Source: Nitrobacteraceae bacterium AZCC 2146
GTDB lineage: Bacteria; Pseudomonadota; Alphaproteobacteria; Rhizobiales; Xanthobacteraceae
DNA length: 64,000 nt
Assembly (NCBI GenBank): GCA_036924855.1
Contig: JBAGRP010000001.1
Coordinates: 3,658,001-3,722,000 of the forward strand
Reading direction: 5' to 3'
Below are positions 1-9,463 of the stretch, piece by piece. Position numbers and translations under genes: made by a program. Within the stretch, counting starts at the first letter, position 1. The number at the start of each line of letters is the position of its first letter. The notes under the pieces were generated by a model. It made no database searches, was not told the origin of the DNA, and saw only the letters and a list, made by a program, of their open reading frames with translations.

Positions 1-1
1 C

Positions 2-511
2 CTGCAGCGCGCGCTTTCGCTCCATGACGAGCCGCTCGACGTCGCCGCCGCCCTGACCGGCGAGCCTGTGACAGATGAGCGCCTCGCTGCCTACGAAGCG
101 ATGAAGTATCTTTTTTCCGGCCCGCCGCTGCCACAACGCCGTGCGCCGACGACGACATCAAGAGAACGGGACGTGCTTGCGACAACGCGTCGCGTCGAAG
201 GCGTGCCGATGGTCAGCGTCAAGAAGCTCAACAAGTTCATGGACGAGCTCGGATATCGGCACCTAGCCATCGAAGCCGGCGTCGCGTTCTTCGCGCTCGA
301 ACGAACGGCCTCGAAGAAGCCGCTTCTCAGGCGCTTCAACATGGAGTCCCTTCCCGGGCACGACGCGGATCGTGAAGCCGTCTACCGGCTGGACGTCGTC
401 GTGAACATGCTCGATGCGCTGGCCGAGCACACCCGCCGCCGCAATCCCGCAAGCAGCATCGTGGGACGCATCGAGAAGATAAAGGCCCGTCTGCTGCGAA
501 CGCTCCAATGA
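2..511 (+). CDS. Hypothetical protein, 3' end only (5' end outside window)
   Basis: The frame is open from the first bases of the window to the TGA at 509-511. A GTG at 68 could give a 147-residue product, but coding-like sequence continues upstream of it, so this is more likely the C-terminal part of a longer protein. The visible part is charged and helical, with no motif I recognise; a conserved-looking stretch VSVKKLNKFMDELGYRHLAIEAG sits around 210-278 (quoted in part: KKLNKFMDELGYRHLAIE). It precedes the DUF3800 gene on the same strand by 158 bases, so the two may belong to one accessory module. No function is assigned. Confidence 0.5.
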   Translation: MQRALSLHDEPLDVAAALTGEPVTDERLAAYEAMKYLFSGPPLPQRRAPTTTSRERDVLATTRRVEGVPMVSVKKLNKFMDELGYRHLAIEAGVAFFALERTASKKPLLRRFNMESLPGHDADREAVYRLDVVVNMLDALAEHTRRRNPASSIVGRIEKIKARLLRTLQ

Positions 512-669
512 GCCGGGGCTTCTCGTTCTCGTCGAGTCCGTTCGCCAGCGCCGGGCGACGGAAGACGACGGCTAGCAGCTGCCTGCGAAACCGGAAAGGC
601 GACGACGAAAATTGAACAGAAGGCCGCACCGAAACGCCGCCGCCTAGCTATCTGGAGCCAACATTCGAT

Positions 670-1704
670 GTGGCGAGACCGATGCACATCTTCATCGACG
701 AAACAGGAACGTTCACCGGGATAGGACAGCCGCTCAGCATCTCGATGATCGGCGCTCTGATCGTTCCCGATGCGCGGAGACGAAGTCTGGAGCGCGAGTA
801 CGGAAAGATCCGCAGATATCTCCCGACCGAAAAGGGAGAGGTCAAGGGAAAGAACCTGGCGGAGAAGGACATCGCCAAGCTCTTGCCGATCCTTCGACAT
901 CACGACGTCCTGTTCGAGGTCGCCGCGATCGATCTCGGTCTCCATACCGAAGAGGGCATTCGGCGAAATCAGGCTCGGCGTGCGGAAGGCATGACGGCCA
1001 ATCTATCCGCAGAACATCATCAATCCTTGGTCGACGCCGTCTGGACGGCGCGGCGTGCGTTGGAGTCCTACAGCCTCCAACTCAACATCCAAAGCGCCAT
1101 CATCTTCGAGCTGGTCCGGACCGTCATCGAACACGGCACGTTGTATTATTGTCAGCGTCGGCCGGACGAATTGGCCAACTTCCATTGGATCGTCGACGCG
1201 AAGGGAGACAACTCCATTCCGACTCATAGGGAGCAGTGGTGGACGACGTTCATTAAGCCTGCCTTGCAGACCAAGTTCGCTCACGATCCGATCGGCTCCC
1301 TGAAAATCGGCGACTACTCCCACATGAAGCGGTTCGTGTTCGACGAGGTCTCGGACTTTCACCGGCAGGTGCTGAAGCCGAAGCCGGGCGGTCCCAAGCC
1401 GATGAACCTCGGCCTGGTCCTGTCGGAAAGTCTCAGGTTCTCTACGGATCCAGAGCCCGGCCTCGAGCTGGTCGACATCCTGACCAACGCCACGCGAAGG
1501 GCATTGCGGGGCAACCTCCGACCCGACGGATGGCGGGAGATCCCGACGATCATGATCAATCGGAAGCCGCACAACATCCACCTGCTGTCGCTGGACGATG
1601 CGGTGCCTGCGAGCGCCCGCCTTCCCTACGCCAGCGTGGTGAAAGCTTTCGAAATCGGTTCCAAGTCGATGCTGACCGCGACCAATCGCAATAGAAAATG
1701 GTAA
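670..1704 (+). CDS. DUF3800 domain-containing protein
   Basis: The N-terminus reads MHIFIDETG, the signature opening of DUF3800 proteins, whose early Asp-Glu pair sits in a predicted RNase H-like fold. A second acidic and aromatic block, HWIVDAKGD, lies mid-protein and a third, LELVDILTNATRRALRG, near the C-terminus, as expected for this fold. Length (344 residues) is normal. The start is GTG 670 or ATG 682; a GGAG at 653-656 is better spaced for 670. DUF3800 genes are frequent cargo of mobile and defence islands; a nuclease-like role is inferred from the fold and is not shown. It converges on the minus-strand gene ending at 1728. Confidence 0.75.
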   Translation: MARPMHIFIDETGTFTGIGQPLSISMIGALIVPDARRRSLEREYGKIRRYLPTEKGEVKGKNLAEKDIAKLLPILRHHDVLFEVAAIDLGLHTEEGIRRNQARRAEGMTANLSAEHHQSLVDAVWTARRALESYSLQLNIQSAIIFELVRTVIEHGTLYYCQRRPDELANFHWIVDAKGDNSIPTHREQWWTTFIKPALQTKFAHDPIGSLKIGDYSHMKRFVFDEVSDFHRQVLKPKPGGPKPMNLGLVLSESLRFSTDPEPGLELVDILTNATRRALRGNLRPDGWREIPTIMINRKPHNIHLLSLDDAVPASARLPYASVVKAFEIGSKSMLTATNRNRKW

Positions 1705-1727
1705 CGTGCGGCCTAGCCCACCGGCGC

Positions 1728-2369
1728 CTAGCCCTCGATTTCCGAGCCCGACTCCTTCCAGACCATCAGAAGGTCGAATCCATCCGTGGATCTGGGTGGC
1801 GGCGCCGGAAGCATGTCCGTCGTCCGGGCGAAGAGACCCTCGAGAGTTTCCATGCAGGCCTCGGCGTCGGCCAAGCTGATGTTGTCGAGACGATGGAAGA
1901 ACATGTCGCCGAACTTCACGTTCGTCGGAACCGAATATCTCGCCTTCCAGATCACGACTTCGGACAGCCACGCCAGCAGCACCCCTTCCCGGTCGTCGAG
2001 CGGCACCGCAGCGTCCTTCGCCAAACGCACAAGATCATGGCTCTTGAGATCCTGAGCGAGTCTGTCGGCGCCGACAAGGCCGGGGTCGTTGTTCACCATC
2101 ACCGCCTTGAACAGGCTCTCCAGGGCCGAACCGAACATGCTGAAGGCGGGGAGCAGGTCAGGATGTGCGTGTCGAACCAGTGCCTTGCCCTCTTTCCCGA
2201 TCTCCTTCAAGGCCGTCTTGTAGGCCTGGTCGTAGAGCCGAAGCTCAGGAAGATCCGCGTCGAGCAAGATCTGCGATGCGCGCTTAAGCTTCTTCGCCTT
2301 TTCGAGCCAATGGTGCCATGCCTGATAGTATTCGTAGTGCTGTCGGAGAAACGAGTCCTCGGCGTCCAT
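1728..2369 (-). CDS. Hypothetical protein, HEPN-like helical domain
   Basis: A 213-residue helical protein. The middle has the look of a HEPN-type four-helix domain: a helix with ALESLFKAVMV, then HDLVRLAKDA, then WLSEVVIWKARYSVP. The catalytic R-x4-6-H motif of nuclease HEPN proteins is not evident, so RNase activity is doubtful. Its ATG at 2369 directly abuts the TAG (2370-2372) of the ATPase fragment upstream, and both are in the same reading frame. It may therefore be the second gene of a pair or the downstream half of one protein split by an amber codon. The HEPN assignment is by eye and weak. Confidence 0.5.
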   Translation of the reverse strand: MDAEDSFLRQHYEYYQAWHHWLEKAKKLKRASQILLDADLPELRLYDQAYKTALKEIGKEGKALVRHAHPDLLPAFSMFGSALESLFKAVMVNNDPGLVGADRLAQDLKSHDLVRLAKDAAVPLDDREGVLLAWLSEVVIWKARYSVPTNVKFGDMFFHRLDNISLADAEACMETLEGLFARTTDMLPAPPPRSTDGFDLLMVWKESGSEIEG

Positions 2370-2594
2370 CTACCCGTCTTTCAAAACATCATGTGGGCCA
2401 GCGACGATTCGCGACGCTCGGATATAGTCGTCGCCGCGGGTCCATAGAACGTAGCGTGCTGCGTCGATGATCGCGCTCTTACCGACGTCGTTTGGCCCCA
2501 CGAGAATATTGAGACCGGATGAGAGTTTGAGTTGCAACGGGGTGGCAGGATCAAAGAACCGGAAGCCGCTTGCGTAGATTTCGGAAATGTACAC
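2370..2594 (-). pseudogene. N-terminal fragment of an OLD-family AAA ATPase/endonuclease
   Basis: From a probable GTG start at 2594 the product begins YISEIYASGFRFF and carries the Walker A sequence LVGPNDVGKSAIIDAARYVL. That order matches the N-terminus of ABC/SMC-like OLD (overcoming lysogenization defect) ATPases. It stops after about 75 residues, whereas intact family members have roughly 400-700 residues including a Toprim nuclease domain. No Walker B, signature motif or Toprim follows. The same frame is open upstream to 2714, but that extension does not look conserved. A degraded defence gene is the simplest reading; an in-frame amber splitting a shorter ATPase-HEPN-like protein is the alternative. 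Confidence 0.6.
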
Positions 2595-2821
2595 CGTCGC
2601 CTTCCAGCCGGTTTTCCTTATCCTATCGCGCCGTGGGCACGTGGAGCAATGTCCAGCCTTAACTTTCGGATTCTTTTGATCTGCGACAAGGCAGGACTGG
2701 CTTCTGCGCTTCATCGTCCAATACTGTTCGTTTGGAGTCGACGGCGGCCTAACTGCAGGACCGACTGTTTCCCGTAGCCATATTATTATCTGCTCAGTCG
2801 GGCAGCGTATCCTATATGTTG

Positions 2822-5800
2822 CTATCCCAATCCCAATATCCTGGCTCGCCCAATTGCTTCCAGCAGTCGCTCCCGAGAGGGGGCTGCCAGTCGCTCGACG
2901 AGCATGAGCCGCGCCAGCACCAGCGGAGGATCGACTTCGTCGAGCACGCGGGGATGGGATAACACGAAGTCAGCCAGTTCGGCGATCGCAATTTCAGCCA
3001 GGCTGCGGCTGTGTTCCGAGCTCCGCGGCACGCGGAACGGAATGCGCTGCGCGACGGTGCCTGGCTTCCACAGGAAACGGCCGGAGGTTTCCTCGGTTCG
3101 ATCTAGCGCTCGCAGATGCGCTTCGATCTGATCACGGATGCGGGCACCAGTGCGGACCCAGCCATGTGCTCGCGCGATCCGCTGCGCGAGAACAACCTCC
3201 CGCACCGGGGCTTCTGTATCCATGACCGCGTCGACCATCGCCTGCAATGTCGGCCGGTAGGAATATTCAAAGAAGAAGTCCGGGTCAGCCTTGATCCCCG
3301 ACAGATCCGTCATTGCGAAAGTGGCGGCGCTTGATCCTGCTACGGGCTCCGCCAGCGAGGCGAGTTGCCGTTCGGCGGTTTCGTCCTGCGGTAGCAGCAC
3401 GATTTCGCCGGGCTCGTCGGCTTCGGCAGATTCAGAGTCGGGCGGGGACTGAGATACGTCGTTGCTGAGAGTCTGATCGTCCTTCTCGATAGCAGGTTCT
3501 TCTGTATCCGTTGTGAACGCAGGGATTGGCTCGACGGGCGGCGCTGAGGGCGCCCGGCTTTTCGCCAACGCCTCGTTGAGCGCCGCGTGCAGACGTTCGA
3601 TCGCTTCCTCCGCGTTGAACCACCAATCCGTCGACCACACCCGCTGGATATTCCAACCGAGACTGCGCAGCACCTGCTCGCGCACCTTGTCGCGATCCCG
3701 CGCAGTCGCCGAGCTGTGATAGGTGGCGCCGTCGCATTCGACGCCGGCAAGATACAATCCGGCATGATCAGGATGGCGGATGCCGAGGTCTATGCGATAG
3801 CCGGACACCCCGACCTGTGCGACCACCTGCCAGCCACGTCGCTCCAGTTGCGCGGCCACTGCCTCCTCGAACGGCGATTCCATTTCGCCTTGCGAGCCGG
3901 CGTCCTGCGCGGGCAACGCAATGGCGCCACGCACTGCGTAATCGAGGAACGCCTTGAGATGGCGCACGCCCACCGCCTTGGTGCGATCGAGATCGATATC
4001 GTCGGCACGAATGCCGGAGAACACTTTCAGCTCACGGCGTGCGCGGGTCACCGCAACGTTGAGGCGGCGTTCGCCGCCATCGCGGTTGATGGCGCCGAAG
4101 GTCATCGGCAGCTTGCCGGCGGCATCGCGGCAGAAGGTGATCGAGAAGTAGATCACGTCCCGCTCATCGCCCTGGATGTTCTCCAGGTTCTTGACGATCA
4201 CCGGCTCGATGCGGTCATCGACGAAGAACCATTCAAGCGCCGGATTTTCACGCCGCGCATCGTCGAGGAAATCCTGGATCAGCGTCTGCTGCTGCACGTT
4301 GAAGGTGATCACGCCGATGGTCGACCGCTCCGCCTCCGGCAATTTCAGCCACGCTTCCAGCTTGCCGCGGATGTCGGCGGCGATGGCGCGCGCTTCCTCG
4401 CGGTTGGTGCGGCTCTTGCCGCGATCATAGACGCCGGTCGGAACGAAGGTAAGCGAAACCGCCTCATCCTGCGTCACCGGGCTCGGAAAGGTGATCAGGT
4501 TGTTGTCGTAATAGTGCCAGTTCGAGAACGCGATCAACGATTCATGCCGGCTGCGATAGTGCCATCGCAGGCGTCGTTTTGGCAGGCCTGACGCGGTGGC
4601 CTCATCGAGAATGCTTTCGAGGTCGCGATCTAGCTCCGGCACGTCGTCGCCGTCGCCATCGTTGCGGCCGAAGAAATTCGTCGGAGGCAGCTGCTTTGGG
4701 TCGCCAACGATGATGGTCTGGCGGCCGCGTGCGATGGCGCCGACTGCATCCCAGGTGGCGATCTGCGAGGCCTCGTCGAAGATCACGACGTCGAACAGCG
4801 CCTGGTTGGTCGGCAGGTATTGCGCGATCGACAAAGGCGACATCAACACGCATGGCGCCAGCTTGCCAAAGCTCTCGGGCATCGCCCCGATCATGTCGCG
4901 GATCGAACGGCTTGGCCGCTGCAGGCCCATTTGGTGACGCAGCAGCCCCAGCTCGGACTGGCGCGGCACAGATTCCGATGGCGGCAGGTCATGCACCAGC
5001 GAGCTGATCACCTTGTCGGTGGCATGCGCACGGACAAGGTCATCGACCTCCCGGAAATCAGCGATGGCGTGTTCGTGCTCGAACCGCCTGAAGTTGCGCA
5101 ATTCGCGGCTGGCATCGATCGCCAGCGGCAGCCACCACCTCGCATAACCGAGACGGAAGGCGCGAACCGAATCGCCGGGCGCCACCACGCCGTTCTCAAG
5201 GTCGGCGACAAGCGCGCCGAGACCTTTGGCTATCGCGCGGGAACGAACGGCACACCAGGTGGACCAGTCGCGAAATAGGCCTCGCGCCTGCTCGAGTTCG
5301 TCCATACGATGGACGAGGCCTGCCAGAAAGTCGTTGTCTTCGTGACTGGCAAGTGGATGGCTAGCCACCGCCTCGAACGCGGCGATTGCGGCCTGCAGCG
5401 CCTGATACTTTTCGACGTAGGCTTTTGCAGCAACGAGCTGCGGCTGGTTGACCTGCCCCTTCAGGCCGGCGGCAATGCTGGCGGCGACGCCCTGCACGTC
5501 GCCGGCGAATTCGCCAAGCTGGACGAGCGACGTCCGCAACCGCTCCGCGGCTTGCAGATGCTGCGATAGCGAGCGGCAGTCCGTGTCGAGGCCTTCGAAT
5601 CTGAGTGGCACGGTGGCGATCGGATTGCGCCCGATGGCGCTCTGCGTCGCTTGCAGCTTGCGTAGGACCACCAGATCGGTCGCGGGATTGGCTGCCTTCA
5701 CGTTGGCATAGGAGCCGAGCAGGCGGCGAATGCGCCGCGCACCCAGCCAGGATTTGGGCCACATGGCCGCATTGGCCTCGCGCCATTCGCGCTCAAGATT

Positions 5801-8800
5801 GTCCACCGGAATCCGGGCCACGACGTCGGGCGGATAGGCTGCCGAGAGACCGGCCTCACTCTGGCGATAGCTTCCGATGGCTTTCTCCAGATCGGCGACG
5901 GCGCGCGCCAGCGCCGCAAAGTCCTTGTGCAAAATGATGGTGTGGTCCGATCCGGACGTTGCAATCACGTCACGCGCCAGATCGGCGAAATAGCCCAGCC
6001 CGTCGAGCCGGGAATCCTCGGTGCCGGGAAGACCAAGCCTGCCGCTGACGGCCGCGAGCGCGGCCTGTGCCGCCGCGGCCGCCTGGCCGAGAGCACGTGC
6101 CGCGCCGAGCAGTCTTTCCTGCCACGCGTTGGTCCATTCCTCGACGTGCACGAGCCGTAGCACCGGACGCACCTTGACCGCCGCATAGGTCATGCCTAGC
6201 TTTGCCGCCAATTGCTCCAGATCGGCGTAGGCGGCCGCGTCATGTTCGTCTTGCCGCGACCATGAAAGCGCCGGCGCGTATTCGTCAAGGCCGAGCATGG
6301 CGATGCCCATGGCGACATAGGGCGTCAGCCCGTTCGGCGCCTGCTGATGCAGAGCCGCAACATAGGCGTTCAGTTCGTCGCGCCGTACCTGCAAACGTTC
6401 GTTCAGCTTCACCCATTGCGGCCCGCCGGTATTGGCGCGGTTTTCCCATGAGCGTTTCAATTGGCCGAAGAACTGCTTGCGGTCGGCCTTGCTCGAATGC
6501 AGCTCGAGGCAGTGGTCGTCGAGCCCGTGCTCGCGCAGGCGGCGATAGACGACATCGAGCGCCGCGGTCTTCTCCGCAACGAACAGCACGGTCTTACGCG
6601 CCGCCAGGCAGGTGGCGATCATGTTGGCGATGGTCTGGCTCTTGCCGGTCCCCGGCGGTCCGACGATGACGAAATCGCGGCCTTGCACCGCGGCCAGGCT
6701 GGCGGCAATCTGCGAGGAGTCCGCCGGCAGCGGCATGATGATATCGGCCGAAGCATAGCTGCGGTCGATGTCGTTCTCATCCAGAAACGGTTGGTCCGCG
6801 CCCTCGAAGGCGGTTTCCGGATTGTCGATCAGGTGCTTGACGACACGGTTCCGGCGCAAGCTGTCGGTACGGTCGGTCAGATCCTTCCACATTAGATACT
6901 TGGCGAAGGAGAACGTCGACAGTGCGATGTCGTCGGCTACTTCGAAGCCGGGCACGTCGCGCACCGCCCGACGCATCTGCTCCATCACCTGCAGCACGTC
7001 GATGCCGCTGCCATCGACCGGCAGGCCGTCCCGGAAATCCGGCAGGCTGAGGTCGAACTCGCGCTTGACGAATTGCAGCAGCGTGGCGTTGAGCCGAGGT
7101 TCGTCTTCGTGAAAACGAAGCCGGAAGCGATCGGATACGCCTGAGCGCTCTAGCTTGACCGGCAGCAGCAGGATCGGCGCACGATAAACGCGTTCGTCAG
7201 TCGGCTGCTTCTTCCATTTCAGCGAACCGACGGCGAGATACAGCGTGTTGGTGCCACCTTCGGTAATGTCGCTCTTGGCCTGCCTGAACAGGTCGGTGAG
7301 TCGCGCAAACAACTCTTTCGGCTCGAGCATCGACGACAGTTCGTCACGCAGGAGCGCTTCGGCCGCAAAGCCGCGATGCAAATCCTGGCCGCGGCGGTCG
7401 CGGTGCAGCTCGGCGTCGCGCTCGCCAAGCGGATTCTGCTCGGGCAGCGAGATCAGCTTGATCGCCGCGTTGTCGGCGAGGCGATCTTCGAGGAAGGCCA
7501 CGTCGGGACAGAGAAACGAGACGGCGCGCTTGCTGTCGGAGAAGTTCAGAAGCCGGTTGCGCAGCGATAGGTCGAGCAACCGGGTCTGCCAGCGCTCGAT
7601 GCGACCGGCCGCCGTGCTCGGCTTCTGTGCGACCTGATCGGCCGGCATGGGGAAATCCGGCTCCGCAGGCAGCGGGATGTCAGTGGGTCCGTCACCATCG
7701 CCTTCGTCCGCGGGCGGCGGAGCTTCATGGGACGCCAGCGGCATGATGCCGGACGATCGCGAGCGCGCGACATCGACCGCGGACACGAAACGCTCCGCGG
7801 CGTTCTCCGCGAGCTTCGCCTCGCCCGCCCGCTTGGCTTGCTCGAAAAGCATCGGCGGCCGATGCGTGACGCCGGTGGTTTCGAAAACGACCAGTTCGCG
7901 CGCGGCGATCGACTTGCGGATCTCGGTGACGTCGTTCTCTACCGTCTTCGGCAGGGTTCGCTTCACCAGCCAGACGCCGGCAAAGGCATGACCATCAAGA
8001 AGGATGGCGACCGTGTTCAGACCGGCCGCTTCCAGCGCCGCAGCGAACAGCAGCGTCGTGTCCAGGCAGGTCGCAATGCAATCCTGCACGATCTTGCTCG
8101 GACCGCGCACCTTTTGGCCGCGCGATTCGAAGCTGGCCGGCGGCTGCGCATAATGAAAGCCAAGCGCTGTAATGGCGGAATAGACCGCCGCGGCCAGCAT
8201 GAATGCCCGCTTGGGATCATTGCTCTGGTAGCCATCCAGCGCCGAGGAATGGCCGTGCTCGGCGAGCCGCTCGGCGGCTGACCGCAGCACACGGTAGACC
8301 GCTGGGTCGTTGGGCATGATGAACGCCGGCAGCAGCTGCGCCATGTCCGTCACGCCGCCCCATTCGTCGCGCGCCAGCAGGCGGACCGGGATGATCGCTT
8401 CGGCAAGAACGCTTTCGCCCCGGAAGAGGCGCAGCGTGATGTCGCCGCGTTCAGCCTCGTCCAGTCCGGCCAGATAGGCGGCGTCAAGATCAACGCGGCG
8501 GTCCGATAAAGTGATGCTCTCTCCCGCCATGATGCGGTCGATCGCCCATGTTTTTGCGCGCAGGAAGGCTGGACTGGCGGATAGCTCGAGCCGGGCGTTG
8601 TCAATCGACTGGGCCGACAGGTTTTCGATGCTGATCGAGCGAACGACGGGGATCGAATTCTGGTGCGATGCGAAGGTAAATGTCGGTGCTAGATTGGCTA
8701 CAACAGAGACCTTTCCCACGCCTTCTGCAATGTCAGCGCGGTCTATTGGCTCGCCTGCTTCGATATGGTCCATCAGCCCCGGTCTCAGAATGTTTCCCCA

Positions 8801-8854
8801 ATCTATCTTTCTAATATCGCCGGGCTGACCGCAAGCCGCTCGGTCCGTCAGCAA
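2822..8854 (-). CDS. DUF4011-helicase-Vsr-DUF3320 multidomain defence protein (Hhe-like)
   Basis: A 2010-residue protein. Residues ~195-330 resemble a transglutaminase/papain-like fold, with candidate triad residues Cys in TCLDTTLLF, His in DGHAFAGVWL and Glu in LVVFETTGV. DUF4011 follows at ~418-560 (RLLDLSLRNRLLNF). A superfamily I helicase has Walker A VGPPGTGKS (731-739), Walker B VVIFDEASQ (~1353-1361), VGDPKQLPP, a WHYRSRHESLI motif and VAVTRARRELKVF. A Vsr/DUF559-type PD-(D/E)xK nuclease at ~1655-1745 shows YRIDLGI and VECDGATYH. DUF3320 lies near ~1870-1920. The architecture matches a family I know as Hhe, reported among predicted antiphage genes. The start is TTG 8854 with GAAGG 9 bases upstream; ATG 8773 is the alternative. 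No partner gene is evident. Confidence 0.85.
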   Translation of the reverse strand: MLTDRAACGQPGDIRKIDWGNILRPGLMDHIEAGEPIDRADIAEGVGKVSVVANLAPTFTFASHQNSIPVVRSISIENLSAQSIDNARLELSASPAFLRAKTWAIDRIMAGESITLSDRRVDLDAAYLAGLDEAERGDITLRLFRGESVLAEAIIPVRLLARDEWGGVTDMAQLLPAFIMPNDPAVYRVLRSAAERLAEHGHSSALDGYQSNDPKRAFMLAAAVYSAITALGFHYAQPPASFESRGQKVRGPSKIVQDCIATCLDTTLLFAAALEAAGLNTVAILLDGHAFAGVWLVKRTLPKTVENDVTEIRKSIAARELVVFETTGVTHRPPMLFEQAKRAGEAKLAENAAERFVSAVDVARSRSSGIMPLASHEAPPPADEGDGDGPTDIPLPAEPDFPMPADQVAQKPSTAAGRIERWQTRLLDLSLRNRLLNFSDSKRAVSFLCPDVAFLEDRLADNAAIKLISLPEQNPLGERDAELHRDRRGQDLHRGFAAEALLRDELSSMLEPKELFARLTDLFRQAKSDITEGGTNTLYLAVGSLKWKKQPTDERVYRAPILLLPVKLERSGVSDRFRLRFHEDEPRLNATLLQFVKREFDLSLPDFRDGLPVDGSGIDVLQVMEQMRRAVRDVPGFEVADDIALSTFSFAKYLMWKDLTDRTDSLRRNRVVKHLIDNPETAFEGADQPFLDENDIDRSYASADIIMPLPADSSQIAASLAAVQGRDFVIVGPPGTGKSQTIANMIATCLAARKTVLFVAEKTAALDVVYRRLREHGLDDHCLELHSSKADRKQFFGQLKRSWENRANTGGPQWVKLNERLQVRRDELNAYVAALHQQAPNGLTPYVAMGIAMLGLDEYAPALSWSRQDEHDAAAYADLEQLAAKLGMTYAAVKVRPVLRLVHVEEWTNAWQERLLGAARALGQAAAAAQAALAAVSGRLGLPGTEDSRLDGLGYFADLARDVIATSGSDHTIILHKDFAALARAVADLEKAIGSYRQSEAGLSAAYPPDVVARIPVDNLEREWREANAAMWPKSWLGARRIRRLLGSYANVKAANPATDLVVLRKLQATQSAIGRNPIATVPLRFEGLDTDCRSLSQHLQAAERLRTSLVQLGEFAGDVQGVAASIAAGLKGQVNQPQLVAAKAYVEKYQALQAAIAAFEAVASHPLASHEDNDFLAGLVHRMDELEQARGLFRDWSTWCAVRSRAIAKGLGALVADLENGVVAPGDSVRAFRLGYARWWLPLAIDASRELRNFRRFEHEHAIADFREVDDLVRAHATDKVISSLVHDLPPSESVPRQSELGLLRHQMGLQRPSRSIRDMIGAMPESFGKLAPCVLMSPLSIAQYLPTNQALFDVVIFDEASQIATWDAVGAIARGRQTIIVGDPKQLPPTNFFGRNDGDGDDVPELDRDLESILDEATASGLPKRRLRWHYRSRHESLIAFSNWHYYDNNLITFPSPVTQDEAVSLTFVPTGVYDRGKSRTNREEARAIAADIRGKLEAWLKLPEAERSTIGVITFNVQQQTLIQDFLDDARRENPALEWFFVDDRIEPVIVKNLENIQGDERDVIYFSITFCRDAAGKLPMTFGAINRDGGERRLNVAVTRARRELKVFSGIRADDIDLDRTKAVGVRHLKAFLDYAVRGAIALPAQDAGSQGEMESPFEEAVAAQLERRGWQVVAQVGVSGYRIDLGIRHPDHAGLYLAGVECDGATYHSSATARDRDKVREQVLRSLGWNIQRVWSTDWWFNAEEAIERLHAALNEALAKSRAPSAPPVEPIPAFTTDTEEPAIEKDDQTLSNDVSQSPPDSESAEADEPGEIVLLPQDETAERQLASLAEPVAGSSAATFAMTDLSGIKADPDFFFEYSYRPTLQAMVDAVMDTEAPVREVVLAQRIARAHGWVRTGARIRDQIEAHLRALDRTEETSGRFLWKPGTVAQRIPFRVPRSSEHSRSLAEIAIAELADFVLSHPRVLDEVDPPLVLARLMLVERLAAPSRERLLEAIGRARILGLG

Positions 8855-9000
8855 GTCGCTAACCTTCGACTAACCGGCGCGGTCGGATGCTGTGGCGGTT
8901 CGCAATGCAACCCACTCGCCACTTACTTCCGTATTTTCAAAACGCAGGTAGGTAGAAACCGACCGTGGACCAGCATGGCTAAGCTGCTGATATCTATTGA

Positions 9001-9153
9001 AGTCGGTCGGATATGGGCCATGCATCGATTGTGCAGACCTACGACACCTACGGATATCTCTTCGATCTCAGAGACAACGACAAGGAAGCTCTGAAGAGAA
9101 TCGAAAGCCGCGTCATGGGCGGAGCCGACGAGCCGAGCAAGAATGTGGCTTAA
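9001..9153 (+). pseudogene. C-terminal remnant of a tyrosine recombinase (integrase)
   Basis: Translation from 9013 gives MGHASIVQTYDTYGYLF and continues to a TAA at 9151-9153. This is the catalytic C-terminal box of phage-type integrases (usually LGHSSIxxTxDTYGHLF), including the active-site Tyr in DTYG. A TGA lies in frame at 8998-9000 and the rest of the ~400-residue enzyme is absent. It points toward the tRNA-Arg gene about 310 bases away, so it is probably the scrap of the integrase that brought in the island to its left. Confidence 0.8.
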
Positions 9154-9463
9154 GTTGCGATCTTAAAAGTTTAGAAGTTCGAAGGACGATAGCTGCTTGC
9201 GGAGTACATCGGTACATCGCCGGATCGTGCCGCCGTCAGGCTAAATCGCAATCCACTATCTTCGGACGAACCACGAACAAACGCGTCGGTGCGCGTTGCA
9301 TCGGCGTTGCATGGAGCTGACGGTACGCTGCGTAACCCCTTGTAATCACACGGAGGCAGCGGAGCATATGGAATCAGCGATGCAACGCGAATTTTCCGCT
9401 ACGAACAAATGGAGGACGGACACGAAGCTTTTGATTTTATTACGCAAAACGCGACATGAGCGT
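9154..9463. other. Non-coding island edge between integrase scrap and tRNA
   Basis: This 310-base stretch is poorer in GC than the core DNA to the right and has no convincing gene; its short open frames lack both a ribosome-binding site and protein-like composition. It is where an attachment-site core or decayed integrase promoter would be expected. I do not see a second copy of the tRNA 3' end in it. Confidence 0.5.
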
